From positions 124,001 to 188,000 of the forward strand of contig JAFREQ010000043.1 in NCBI GenBank assembly GCA_025331565.1: DNA of 64,000 bases, given 5' to 3'. This document shows positions 50,313 to 62,654 of this stretch, piece after piece. How positions within the stretch are numbered: position 1 is the first letter of the stretch; the number at the start of each line of letters is the position of its first letter. The notes beneath the pieces were generated by a model that was not told the DNA's origin, did not search any database, and was given only the letters and a program-made list of their open reading frames with translations. The stretch comes from Holacanthus passer. Lineage: Eukaryota > Chordata > Actinopteri > Pomacanthidae. The position numbers and the translations under genes were made by a program.

Positions 50313-50315
<3 letters not shown>

Positions 50316-50361
<46 letters not shown>

Positions 50362-50368
50362 GTCTCTC
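50316..50368 (+). repeat. (CT)n tract
   Basis: CT run of over 50 bases with two G interruptions. Confidence 0.9.
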
Positions 50369-50487
50369 CCTGTGATCTCTGCTGCCCGGGGGCCGCTGCT
50401 CGCCACTTTGTCACCGGTTTATATGAAGGACATTTCAGTCCCTTCCACCAGGCGACTCACCCCCTCCCTCTCTGCCCTATGCTGGGA

Positions 50488-50490
<3 letters not shown>

Positions 50491-50522
<32 letters not shown>

Positions 50523-50553
50523 TCTCTCTCCCCCTCCCTCCCTCACTCACTCA

Positions 50554-50586
<33 letters not shown>
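50491..50586 (+). repeat. compound (CT)n, (CACT)n, (CA)n tract
   Basis: 96 bases of pyrimidine-rich repeat changing from CT to CCCT to CACT to CA. Confidence 0.9.
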
Positions 50587-50588
<2 letters not shown>

Positions 50589-50812
50589 AAAAGACTCCCT
50601 CCTTGTTAATCTCCCACTGAGATGTTTACCAAATCCTCCTTGTTGACAGCCTTCCATCCGAGTTTGTCCAAGCAGTGCTGAGGATGGAAACACTGACAAA
50701 AATTGATTTCTCAAATTGATTTAAAGGCATTACAAAAAAAAAACAGCCCCCCACCGGCCATGTGTTGCCCTTGATTTTGAGAGGATCATTCACAGGTGGT
50801 GCTGAGTCACAC

Positions 50813-50813
<1 letters not shown>

Positions 50814-50859
<46 letters not shown>
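50814..50859 (+). repeat. (CT)n microsatellite
   Basis: Perfect CT run of about 23 units, the longest pure dinucleotide tract here. Confidence 0.92.
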
Positions 50860-50861
<2 letters not shown>

Positions 50862-51336
50862 AGGTCTTTTTCCAGATGACAGGGTTAGAGGAGGGTATAG
50901 CTGAGATTTAATACTGCATGATATGCTGAGGACGGGGGAAACACAAATCTCTGCGGAACAAAACACTGCGGGGAAGCTGCTGTGTGTTGCAAAACCCGTC
51001 CTGTTATTATAAAGACAGAGTTCACCCCAGCCTAGTTTTTTCTTATTGCCACCTGTGTCAATGGATGGGGGTCATCAGACTAGGAGGCGAGTGACCTTGC
51101 CAGCAAATGCTACCAAACTGTGTAATCCCTAAAAGCGTGTTATTCATTCTTTCCATTTGGTGGCATTTTAAACACTCACATTTGTTCGGTGACAGCTCTA
51201 AAGTACACGTTCTCAATGTGTTTATGTGAACGCATGAATGTGGGCAGCCGGTGTGTTTTTCCACCGTGTGTATTATTGCTCCTGGCTTTTAATCTCACCT
51301 CCCCTTGGACCTGGTGTAGCCTAATCCCTGGCTGGG

Positions 51337-51340
<4 letters not shown>

Positions 51341-51369
<29 letters not shown>
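51341..51369 (+). repeat. (CT)n microsatellite
   Basis: Perfect CT run of about 14 units, same strand as the three preceding tracts. Confidence 0.9.
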
Positions 51370-51372
<3 letters not shown>

Positions 51373-52112
51373 CCCGAGTGACCTCCCAAGGCTTTTGGCC
51401 ACAGAAGAGCAGATGGAGAGTGTCTTGTGGCCTAGATACGTCTGCCTAAAACCAAGACTGTGAAATTGGTGACATGCCTTCGACATGATTGGTTTTGGCA
51501 ACGAAACCATGCAGGGACAGGACGGGCGAGACAGATCGGCCGTCACGTAAACACGCAGATTGAGCACATGCAGATGAGAGATGAGATGAGGTTCCCACTG
51601 TACGAGCTGCAGGGGGACATGGGGGCTCGCTCGGGCCCTGTTGTCCACCAGACTGTTTCATAACTGCCGAGGGTCGTCACCACAGAGCACTTTATTTCTG
51701 GGGGTGAGAGCAGAGGAGCGAGAGGCAGACAAACAGCTCTCCATCTGGTAATTAGAGGAGGAATAACGATATCCTTTGTGCGAGGGCTATTCAGGGAACA
51801 GAGAGAGAGGGAGGACAAAGCAGGCCATGGCCGCTCTCTGTGTACCCTTGTTGTCGTTCTCATTTAACAGGGTTGGGTCATTGCCTGCGCTTGAGCCTCA
51901 GGCTGGCCCTCAGCTGGCAAAGACTGTCACCCATCCTTGTTGACTCACCAACTGACAGACATTCATTTAGAGTTTCTTTGATTTGTTGTCCCACTGACCT
52001 ATTTCTCCAGGAGGGCAGACACTTTAACCGTCCACATGAAGTTCGGAAAGAAGAGGTGAGAAGCGGAGAACCTGTCTGAAACTCTTAATGGGAGCAGGAA
52101 TGCAAGATACTG

Positions 52113-52580
52113 CAGTGATTCCCAACCAGCAGTACTTGTACTAGTAGGATACATGGATAGTTCAACTTGTTAACTAAAGTTTTAATCAAATCACAGCTGC
52201 TGTAAAGTGCCTAGAAACTAATTAGCAAGTTCGCAGAGAAGTTGAAACTAAAAGTAAAGGATAAACAGTTGAAATAGTTAACAAAAAGGTGATGGATAAA
52301 TGTTTGAAATATTTAGCTAAAAGTAATCAATGAGGTATTTAAATATGTAGCTAATAGTAATGGATAAACTGTTGAAATCGTACGTGATAAGTGGTTGAAA
52401 TGTGCAGCCTTTGTCACTCCAAGTAGTATGGATGCAATCTTGACAATATCTGCACCTGCAACAATATTGACTGTCCAATATTGAACATCCAGTTTATACT
52501 GTATTCTATATTTGAACGCATCCGATCGAGCTGTTGGGCTACATCAGACAAAAAGGTTGAGAACAACTACTGAGAGATGT
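52113..52580. mobile_element. hAT-like MITE (family 4), longest copy
   Basis: Left end CAGTGATTCCCAACCAGC and right end GGTTGAGAACAACTACTG form inverted ends of the CAGTG type seen in hAT elements. The interior is built from repeated units near GGATAAATGTTTGAAATA and AGCTAAAAGTAATCAATGAG. No coding capacity, and target duplications are not clear. Confidence 0.55.
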
Positions 52581-53821
52581 CAGGATCCTCTTCTATTTCC
52601 TCAACATGAGGAAATCCACTGCAGACCATATCTAACATTATGCTATACGTAGAAACGTGGGAACCCCCTTGAACTCATTTAATGCTTTCTGATCATTTGG
52701 AAAAATGAGCCAGCTGTAGTTTTTATTACTTTGTAACATTTAATGGTAAAAGGAACCAGTGCTGCGAGTGCAGAAGCTACACTCAAAGAAAGGTCAAAGT
52801 CAGTGACCTTTCAGTTGACAGAAATGTCACTGGTCAAATACCAAATTGTTGGTGTTGCTAATTAAGGTTTTTGCGAAGAAGAAATGTTTCAAATGTCACC
52901 AGATATCTGAGGTTTGCAGTCAGAAAAATGGAGGCAATGACTCAGATTTATGTTTTCTATTTAAAAACCCTCTATTACATGAGTTAAAGCCAAAGTTAGT
53001 TGATTGCACAGTATGTCTACCTGGACTGTCTTATTTGTATATGCTTTATATTAAATCTTTTTTTAAACATCTTTTTAAACCTACTATCTGTGACCGTTTT
53101 GCCCAAATGCTTGTGCATGTCATGCAACATGATATGACAACAAATAAGAAGAGAAATATGAGCACTAGAATATATTTCACCATTTATTCAAAGACAGTAT
53201 TCGATCCAACATGGATTTTTTTCAATCATTTTCTGTACAATCAGCAGACAGACATTTGATCAGTATGACATCATATTCAAAAAGAGACATCTTCAGTACA
53301 GTGTCACACACAACACAGGCATTTTTAAAAATTCAAATACAAGTTTAAGACAAAGATACAAAAAACCCATCAAAGTAAGACACATTCAAAGACACATCAA
53401 AATTCTAGTTGTTAGTCATAGAGCATCTGAATATCTTTCATTTCCATTCGGCCTAATGCATTGAAAGAGTTTAATAATGTCCTGTCTTGTTGAGGTCATC
53501 CACACACATCCAGCCTCCAGTGATCCTGTGGTTGGTTCTTGTTGGAAAAAGTAGTGGAGAAGTCCCAGTTCTCCACCCTGTGGTCACATGTCAGCACTGC
53601 AGACAGAGAATCTCTGCCCATTCATTATTATTCATCTATGGCCACAACCCCCATTCCATGTAAACCACTTACTTTGAGGCCAGATTCTAATGTCTTTGTC
53701 TCTACAGGAGTTAGATCTTGTTTTCACATCCTTGCAGGAATGAGTTGAAGTGACCCATTTGAGTCGAGGCAAAAAAAACCATTCAGTTCATTTCAGCTCT
53801 TTCTTCCTGAGGCCATTGTTG

Positions 53822-54089
53822 CTAGTTGCCGTTTGGTCTTAACCTTCGTTCCTGGATGTTCTTCCCGAAGTTCATCGTCAGGGTGGCAACAGCATAAGTG
53901 GACAACACCATGATGGTGCTCCCCACAAACTGCGACGAGGCTCCCCGCCTCGCCACAAACCTCAAGCCTCGCCTCTGCAAATGAGCATCTGTCGCCTCCA
54001 CTGTCTGAGTGATGGACTCCATACCTGCGGCCCGGACGGACAGCTCCTCTAACTCCTGCAGTAGTTGATGAATTCGACTGTCAGTGCTC
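53822..54089 (-). CDS. candidate terminal exon of an unidentified tail-anchored protein
   Basis: An open frame of 88 residues to a stop at 53822. It runs from a possible acceptor (CAG|G at 54089) through a Leu/Glu-rich coiled-coil-like stretch (HQLLQELEELSVRAAGMESI), a basic segment (QRRGLRFVARR), one hydrophobic segment of about 20 residues (GSTIMVLSTYAVATL) and a basic tail (KNIQERRLRPNGN). That order fits a C-terminal membrane anchor. AATAAA on the minus strand at 53183-53188 could end a 640-base 3' UTR. The upstream frame closes at a stop before 54100, so an earlier exon would be needed; I could not identify one with confidence. The minimal ATG form is 66 residues from 54022. I do not recognise the family, and it may be chance. 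Confidence 0.35.
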
Positions 54090-56211
54090 CTGTCTGTCAG
54101 TCAGGATGGATGGTGTCTCTCTTTGCTGAGGCTCAGAACACCTGGTTACCTCCTCCACACATGCTTCTTTATCTACTCAGCCTTGTTTGCACACGTCAAA
54201 TCCCCAGACTCAGCTGGGTGCCAGAGTACGTCAACAACCTGTTGGGAGACTGACAGAACGAACAAGGTCTCAAACTGTACAGACGGTGCTCAATAATAGA
54301 AGTCAGTCAGTCCTTGTATTTCAGGAACAAGGTCAGCACCAAGCAGAGAATAAAATCCTGATTACATCTGTCTGGTATTAAAGCTACAAAATGTTCCCTA
54401 TTACACTTTAACCCTGTAGATCACAGTGAAGCTGTGTTATCTTGTTAAAAAATTTGTTGACTCTACCTGAAAGAGCCATCTCCAGAACTCTGTTGAAGTA
54501 TCCCACAAAATTTTTAAAACCACTTTTCACATTGGAGTTTTTTCAATGTCAATCATGTGAATATTTTTTTTTTCCTAAACTTGCTCTACCAATCAGTTGA
54601 GATGTTCATTAATGGTTGTATTTATGCTCCCCAAGGGCTCAAAACACTTTTGGCTCCAAACATTGTACCTTTTCTAAATGTAATGAAGGACAGCTATGTG
54701 AGTCCTTGGAAAGCAAGAAAGATGTGAGTATGATTTATAAACCATCAGTTTGATGAAGCAAATTTTGTTCCATTGCTTATTTGTTTAAATTATTATATCA
54801 GTTTTTGGACATTTTAGATGTTTGCGATGAAAAAAACAGTCACTTCTCAGGTAAATCCGAGCTGATGCTGCTAATAGTAATTTAAGTTTAGGCACAATAA
54901 TAGTTCGCTTGTGCAACTTCTTACCAAAAATTGTGTCCAGATTGAATAATTGGAATACAAATCAGCAATGTTTGCGTATTAGCACAAGGAAAGATCATTC
55001 ATTTTATATGACATTTAGTTAATTTTTATTTCATTTATAAATCTTATTATATTTAGATGTTTATGGTACATGTACAATGTTTTACCTATTGGGTTTTAGA
55101 CTGTGCCCTTGTCCATGAAAAGACACCAGTGATTAAAGAAATGCCTGTTGCTTATTTTAATGAAGATAAAACTGTACAATTTTAGAGTAAATCTCAATTA
55201 TTGCAAGAGAGAAGCAAATTCTCTTTAAATGAACACATCAACCATTTGTAGAAGCTCACAATTTACAAACCATGGTGTCAGATGATGATTTGCTGATAGT
55301 GCCCAAAGAAAAAAATAATAACAATAAAATCTTTTTCACTGGTTTTACTGGATGAGATGATTACTATTAACTGGTGTTATCTCATCAGTATCTATGTATG
55401 TGAACAATATGTGGGTGAAAGTCGGTTTCTGGGAGAGAAGCGACTTCACATCAGCTGCGTCTGTGCATTGTTGTCTTCCTCATCATCTCTCTCATATCCA
55501 GATTATTGCTTTCTGGGAAGGAGCCTGTTGTTTATCGTATCTCATTTCCTCTGCAAGGAGGAGGAAATCACTGGCTAGGAAAATGAAACACTACATACAG
55601 AGGAAGACTCTCTGAGTCATGACCAGACTGAAGTTTGTCCGTAAGGACAGGGATAAAGAGACACAGACAAGAGACAAATCTTAATGTTTGAGCTGTGTGG
55701 GCGGACCTTTGTGAAGATATATCACATGACAGACTCCAGACAGATTCATGTTTGTATTACAAGCACAAGCTCTGCGGCCTTAGATGGATGGCAGAAGAAA
55801 AGTCCTGGCAAACAGCTGTGCTCGTCCCATAACTCTACTTCTGAAATGGCACCTTAGCGGGAGCAGATCAATAGACAAACCTTGCTTTCACTCTCTCTGC
55901 ACCGCCCTTGTTCTCAGATCTGTCTGCAGCATCTTATTGCTCCGCACCGTGTTCCTGAATTAATGATGAATGTGAGATTTAAATCTTTAAAAACGAGCAA
56001 ACAAACCTTGACGCAGTTCTACAAATCAAAAACAAATCTGGTAGTGTTATTTTGGTTGGTTGGTTTTAAAGATTGAATTGTGCATGGGAATTTTTTTGCC
56101 CACAGGTCAGTGAAGGTTGCATCGGCCTGAGCACAAAGCCGCAGCTGTGTGCTACTTTTTTGCATGTTGTGTACTCTTGCAGGACTCTTTGCGTCATCGT
56201 AATAGGCTTAG

Positions 56212-56244
<33 letters not shown>

Positions 56245-57034
56245 TGTGTAGGTAGGTCTTTGCATCAACTGTCTGAGGGACTTAAAAACACTGGTTTGAT
56301 TCTTGCCAAGGCGACTTTGAAGCTGCCACCAATTACCATTCATTCAATCACTAAAACACACACACACACAAAAACGCTTTGACTGTAATCAATTCATCAA
56401 CTCGCTCTCTAAAAGTACTTTGCTCTGATAACATCTGCCTTTGTTCTTCTCTCTGCCTCTGTGTCGACTGTTTGCTCTCCCTGTTGCTTTAGCTTAATAA
56501 ATATGAATAATACAACAAAGTTCCTGTCATTTCTTCTGCCTCCTTTCTTCCCTCCCCCGTTTATCTTTCTGTTCCTCTGCAGATCGACTGATACTGTACA
56601 AAGCAAAGAGTTTGAGCTCTCCAAGCGTCAATGTTGTTTACATTGGCATAAACCAAGAAGACCCACTTTGAAAACCCTTCAGACTGCAAAGGGAGGCTGT
56701 GCAGCCTATACGTATGAAATGAACCTGGAAAAAAATAGTTTTCTATCAACCTATCTAGTTGCCAATGACCTTTATGACCTCTATCAGTTTGCTGTATATT
56801 AGAGTTACAGTACTTACAAAATGTACTGTATCTTCTTTTTTTCTTCTTTTTAAATGATCTTTGCATGAGCTTAAATGCAGACAAGACTCCTGTCTTTGTT
56901 TTTCTGGACTTGCAGTGCAGCAGTGGATGACAAAATTTGACAAAATATTCATGGATTAATTAGAATTAGACTAATCATATTTACAGAATAGGAACTCTTT
57001 TGTCTTTATTGGAGGTTTAATCAGTTCAAGACTT
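54090..57034. other. intergenic or intronic, no exon recognised
   Basis: AT-rich. Any upstream exons of the 53.8 kb candidate gene would lie here on the minus strand, but I cannot pick one out. A GT microsatellite is at 56.2 kb. Confidence 0.5.
56213..56243 (+). repeat. (GT)n microsatellite
   Basis: Perfect run of about 15 units. Confidence 0.9.
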
Positions 57035-57545
57035 GAGGGGTTCCACAAGGTTTAATTCTTCATCCGGTTTTATTTCATCTTTACATATGTTGACCAGGAC
57101 GTATTATTCACAATAACAATATGTTCTATCACAATTATGCAGATGTTACTCAACTTTATGTGTCCCTTTCTCCTGACAACTTCTATCCAGTTAAGAAATT
57201 GATTCCGTTGACCAGATTAATGACTGGATGTATAAGATTTTCTCCAACTCATTATGGACAAAATAGAATTGACTGTTTTGATACTCAACAGCATACGTAG
57301 ACAATTAGTGCTTTGACTGTCAATTAAAAGCGTAAATCAAGTCAGGAATCTTGGCATAGACATAGACTCTGATCTAAGCTTTTAGTAACCACATTAACAC
57401 TGTTAACTATAAAACAGTTAACAGTCATCTTAAGAATATAACAAGAATAAGAGATCTTGATAAAGACAAAGAGAGCAGCATTGCTTGTATATAAATCACT
57501 AAATGGCTTTACCCCAAAATAATTCACTTCTCTACTACCTTGTGT
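57035..57545 (+). mobile_element. decayed L2/CR1-like LINE reverse transcriptase fragment
   Basis: Read in broken frames, this stretch recalls the C-terminal half of a non-LTR reverse transcriptase. It starts with GVPQG-like GGTTCCACAAGGTTT near 57042. NYADVTQLYVSLSPDN near 57130-57185 corresponds to the catalytic YADDTQLY with the second Asp changed to Val. A NLGIDIDSDL-like segment follows near 57345-57375, and YKSLNGF-TPK near 57490-57525. Stops and frameshifts separate these, so the element is dead. No 5' part or tail is visible. The L2/CR1 clade is my best guess from the spacing of these motifs. Confidence 0.7.
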
Positions 57546-57599
57546 TTATTGCTTTTATTTTGTTTTTATGTCTGTATATTCATTGTGTATTCATTGCAT

Positions 57600-57740
57600 A
57601 CTAGCAGCATGGCTCTGAGGATGGAAATGTCAGTCCACCGCTTTAGTCCACAACTTTGTACAGTCATCCATGATCCCCAGAGGATGAAACATACTGACTT
57701 TAGTGATCCACTGACTTTTCCTGTAGCACCAGTCTTGTTT
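57600..57740 (-). mobile_element. MITE family 1 fragment, inverted
   Basis: About 140 bases starting CTAGCAGCATGGCTCTGAGG and including ATGATCCCCAGAGGATGAAA and the ACTTTTCCTGTAGCACC block. It lies directly after the LINE fragment, so the two elements are nested or adjacent. Confidence 0.55.
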
Positions 57741-59259
57741 GTATCAGTATTACCTCCATATTTGCATATATGTTCACAATTTCTTTTTTTAAGTTTGTTG
57801 AAAGTTTGAGTCTGAAAAGCATTTTTTAAATGTTCCTGTGTATGAATCTAGCATATAAATACATTTGCATTGCCTTGCCATTTATGCCAGGGTCTATTCT
57901 TATTGCTGACCTTGTGTGCATTGACTTGTGACATGTGTGTGTCTGTCTGATCTGCGTTAGATCATGTGTGTGTTTTGGCCAGAGTGAATGAAGCAATCCT
58001 CTTATGGAGGACCAGCAGTGTGTGATGCAGTCCTGAGGAGGGTTTAGGGAAGTCCTGCTGGGCCGGGCCTTTAGGCTGCCAGCAGGAGAGGCACCTCTTG
58101 ATTCAGAATGAGATGTGGTGGCCAGCGGGATTACCCACAATGCCTGCTGCCTACTGTCTAGCCTTGTAATTGGCGACGTCAGTCCGCGGGGGTGTGTAAT
58201 TAAAAATTGGGGCACAAAGACAGGAAGGAGGGATGGAGTGATGCAGGGAAATAAAGAATGTGACGGGAACATTTTGATCCACTTCTGTTCTACCTATAAA
58301 CTGAGTTAGAGAAAAAAAAGCAGACAATAGACAAGAGTACTGAAAATCCATCCTTTCTTCCTTCATTTCTCTTCTCTTCTCCTTTTTCCTCTAGACCAGA
58401 ATAACAAGACAAACACTAAGCACCCTTGACTTAAGACTATCTGTCACAACATCTGACACCTTGACTATAATGAGGTACTAGTAGTGCGTGTGTGTGTTTA
58501 ATTCTGGCCTCATCATGACCCTGTGATCGTCTTACAGATTAAGTGGCGCTTCCAGTGATCACTCTAATTTATCTGATGCAGGGAGTGACGTGTACTTGTG
58601 AATGAGTGTGAAAATAGACATCGCTCCAGCATCCTCTTGGCATCAAAACTTAGATGAGCATATTTTCCCAAGGAATCGAGCACAAATGAAATCAAACTGA
58701 AAAATATCCCTAAATAAATTTGCAATTCTTTGTGCAATTCGACAGAAAAGATAGGTCACTGACTTTTTTATACTAGGTGGATGATTAGTTGTTGTATTTG
58801 AGGATAAAATAAATCATCATCAATATTTTAATTCATCTTTCCCTCGCATACACACAAAGCAAATTACAATACCGTGCAGCAATGATTTCAATGTCTTTGT
58901 TGCACTGCCGTCTCCCACCACAAGGAGTCATAGTGGTGATTTATTGGAGGTGAAAGGAGACATTACCTTCAGGAAATCATAGAGCTTCACATCCATGTGT
59001 ATTAATGTTGTAAGACAACTGGAAACCAAACAACAAACAACAGCAGCCAAATACAGACTGTGCATATCATACAAAAAGCCAAAAGAAGCCTATAATAATT
59101 TCACCTAGTTCACCATAATGGCCATGATGGTGACACACACACATACACACACACACCCACTTCATATAAGTGGTAACAATCCCGATTCCCTGTCAAACAG
59201 AAGGCATCGTGTTTACTCCTGTGAGCTCTGTTTCCTTGTAATGGTGATGACCCAGAAGC

Positions 59260-59294
<35 letters not shown>

Positions 59295-60784
59295 ACATCT
59301 GCACCCAGTCCACACAAACCCACGACACACACAGAGCGTTTAGGAAAAGAGGTTTGTTTGTGCTGTGTGTTTGGTGTGTGGGCCCGATGACTCAGTTGTT
59401 GTTGTTGACGCTGTAGAATAATAGAAACAGAAGCTTTAATGAGCCTTTGGATATTTTCTCTTTCACACTCCCTTTAAAGATTGTCTGTGACCATTGAAGC
59501 CAAATGAAGTGACAGAGGATTAAAAGGCCAATTCAATTGAACTTGCTTCACAACTCATAGTGTTTGAGGATCAATGCTGGTTTTGATATTGTGGTGCTGC
59601 AATTCAGAATATGCAACACACATAATTCACACTTGTGTAAGTTGCATACTGGACCACATTGGTTTCTATAGATGTCATGTTACAAAATCCTGCTGGTACC
59701 TACATATCTTAACTTAGATTTATGATAATCACAGTAGATGGATGTGAAAACAGCTTTCTAGCGTCATTTAGTGACATTTTAATATAGAAATTTTACATAT
59801 TATACCTAAGGGTTATAATGTTTATGAGACACAAATATATTTTTTTACTACCACACTGCAAATTAGGGCCACAAAAATGTGCAGCTGATTATGGAAAATC
59901 TAATCTTCTGACAGTCTCTGTAAAAGGCAAGAGCCATTATGAGCTTTGAAAAAAGTTGTATATTTATTGTGACATGTTTGTGGTTTGAGATTATAGTTAA
60001 ACAGCGACGAATGAATGTGACTCATCCTTTTTCTTTTGCATCCTGCTCCAGCAATGAGCCTGTTTCATGTATACATAATGACACCGTATGTGCTCGTAAC
60101 ACATCTAACACACATTGTAGTTAGCTTCTTGTTTTGTGCTCGTTGCACTGAGGGTCGGCAGCTGTACAGCTGTGTTGTTACAGTTGATGCCGTGGCTTGA
60201 TGAGAGAGGAGGCCGTGACCCGGAAAGCATCACAGTGCCCATCTGCTCACATTCTCTCTCTCTGTGTGTGTGTTTGTGTGTGTTTATATGTGTGTGGTGG
60301 AACATACTGTATACTAACACCATGTGTGTTATTTCCTCCTCAGGGTCATAGGATTAGAAAATGATCATAATCCACAAAATAAAATAAGAAAAACAAACAG
60401 TCATCATTTCAAGTGAAATATCTCCACATGTCAACTTTATCAGAATCAAGCGCAGTCTTGGTTTTTTGTTCATCTGATGGACTTTAAAGAGGTTTCATCA
60501 CCCTAAGAGCCATATAATCCTTCAAATAACACTGGAACAGTTCAGGTTTTCAGATAACAGCAGGGGTGTGTTTGTTTCTGTCTTCAAACAAGTCGGACAG
60601 TATGAGTGTGTGGGTGTTTCATTTGTGTTATAGGGTGTGAATGGGAAATGGATGTTGATGTGTGTCTCAGCACTAATCCTTACATTTAGGAGGCATGTTG
60701 CTGTTGACAGTGAGCAGGAAAAAGTGTAATATTTCAGAAGTACGGTGGACATCTCACACTCCATAACTTCATAATGCTTAAAAC
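57741..60784. other. intergenic, no gene supported
   Basis: Unique sequence with CA/GT runs near 59.13 and 59.26 kb. Short frames only. Confidence 0.55.
59261..59293 (+). repeat. (GT)n microsatellite
   Basis: Perfect run of about 16 units; a CA-rich stretch lies about 120 bases upstream. Confidence 0.9.
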
Positions 60785-61345
60785 TAACAAAAACGTTTTA
60801 CTACCTGGAGCTGCAGGAACAAGCTGTACACACAACACTGGCATTTTAACACCTTTTGAGAATAACTTAACATGTTGTTTTTGTTGACCTTGCTTCAGGG
60901 ATGTAACATTACCATTGGGTGTGGTTTCAGATGCAATGAGTACAGTTCTGAACACACCCAGAAGTTAAATACACTTTAAACTGTGAAACCAGAGGGGGCA
61001 GAAATTTTCAGCCAGTTACTCCAGCCAGTTAAGTTGATGTGGTGAACTCCGATATTCACTTTTATTTAGCTCTGCTTTTGGTCTCCTTCAACTTATGACA
61101 ACATATTTTGCTCTAAAGCTGCTCAGTGCTCCACTATGTTCATCATCAAGTATATATACAACAAGTTTAAATGCTATTGAGAGCTGTGAGGCTAAAACAA
61201 AATAGTAAAGTTGTGGACCAAAACAATTAGCTAAAAGAGCTATAATGCCCTGTAGAGCTTAATTCTCTGTGGGTTTGTCACAAAGAGCGACCCCTTTCAC
61301 ATACAAGTAGTCATGTGATTTAATGTTAAAGGTGGGGTGAGTCAT
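60785..61345. repeat. interspersed repeat family 3, longest copy
   Basis: Shares with the 21.4 and 48.1 kb copies a right half containing CTCCACTATGTTCA, GGACCAAAACAATTAGCTAA, GCTATAATGCCCTGTAGAGC, TTCTCTGTGGGTTTGTCAC and CAAGTAGTCATGTGAT. No coding capacity or clear terminal repeats visible. Confidence 0.55.
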
Positions 61346-62395
61346 TCCTGATAACGACATCTCTCCTTCTTCACAATGTGATGCCATATTTACCATCTCT
61401 CTTGCTCCACCTCACCTTCCCCTTGTCCTATGACAAGCATGAGCGCCACCTGGTGTTAAATAGCTGGGCTAGTGTTGTGCAGATCAGTTCAAGCCACTTT
61501 GTTTTCCATTTCCAGAGCCAGGGTTGTGTACAAACACCAGATTTTTTTTCAGCACACACACACGCCAACGGCCCGTGAGGAGATCTTCGCTGCAATCTGG
61601 CCGGCTAATGTGTAATCGCATTATAAAGTAGGAGAGCTGTCACCCCACCTGTAATATAAAACTATTAGTTATAGCTGCTTTTAAATATAGATGTGAGCAT
61701 TTCTTTGTATGTGCTGAAGTAATTAGGATGGTTTGTCCTTGAGTTTTGCAGAGACAAACAGAGTGGCATCAACTCTTTGGTCAAACAAAACTGAGCAGCT
61801 GTTAGTCTCCAAACTCAAAGGGATTACAAAATGATTATGTAAGAGGATATGAAAGTAGCATCACTTCTGTGTTCAGCAAACCGCTGAGCACCAGCAGTTA
61901 CAGCTACAGCGACCATAATGACGACATTATAAAACTCAGTGAAGTGCGTCTCCCCGGCCAGACTTCCACCTGTGCTTGGCTTCTTACAGTAAGCTCAGTT
62001 CAGCCGGTGCTGGAGCAGAAATCAATAACCTCTCCACTGCTCCACTGCGGCACTGGCAACACTCAGGACTTTGACAGAGCCGAGCGGAGAGGCAACGAGG
62101 TTTTGTTGTGCATGAAAGGGAGATGACAGTGCTGCGAGAGTTTTGTCTGTCTGTCAGGGTTTGCGCGGCAGACAGACGCACAGAACAAAGCAAAGCCATG
62201 AGCACTTAGACGATCTGGCTCTCTGACTGGCAGCCAGACGGCCCTGACAGCTCCATTTAATCTAACAAATAACAGCCTGCTTACTGAGGCTTTTTTCTGA
62301 CTAGGTTTGTGCCTCTCTTAACACATTCTGTCACAGTGGGGGACAGGTTTCCTGATTTCACTGTTTAGACATTTGTGATACATACTCTTGTTTTC

Positions 62396-62415
62396 TATCT
62401 ATCTATCTATCTATC
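62396..62415 (+). repeat. (TATC)n microsatellite
   Basis: Five TATC units. Confidence 0.85.
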
Positions 62416-62654
62416 TTGGATTGTACTTTCAATCCTTTATCCACAAAGATAATAAATATAAGAATGGCAAATGTGTTTCTTCATGATGTGTGTCTGCTTA
62501 TCCTTTGATTCTGCTACTCTGCTGCTTTTTCCATTTGCTTATTCCATATGTTTATTTTTATGGGATTTCATCCATACTAACTGTTTGAGGTCTGTTTGCA
62601 AACCTTTTGTTTATCTTTGCTTGTTTCTTGGCTTTGTATCTCTTCAAGATAAAG

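Noticed and set aside
52846..53259. 137-codon plus-strand frame
   Set aside because: AT-rich, Lys/Phe/Ile-heavy, no motif; it overlaps the antisense poly(A) region of the 53.8 kb candidate. Chance is the simpler reading.
54090..54165. Possible first exon for the 53.8 kb candidate (ATG TGT GGA GGA, then GTAACC)
   Set aside because: It would need an intron of only about 55-60 bases and a four-codon first exon; too weak to annotate.
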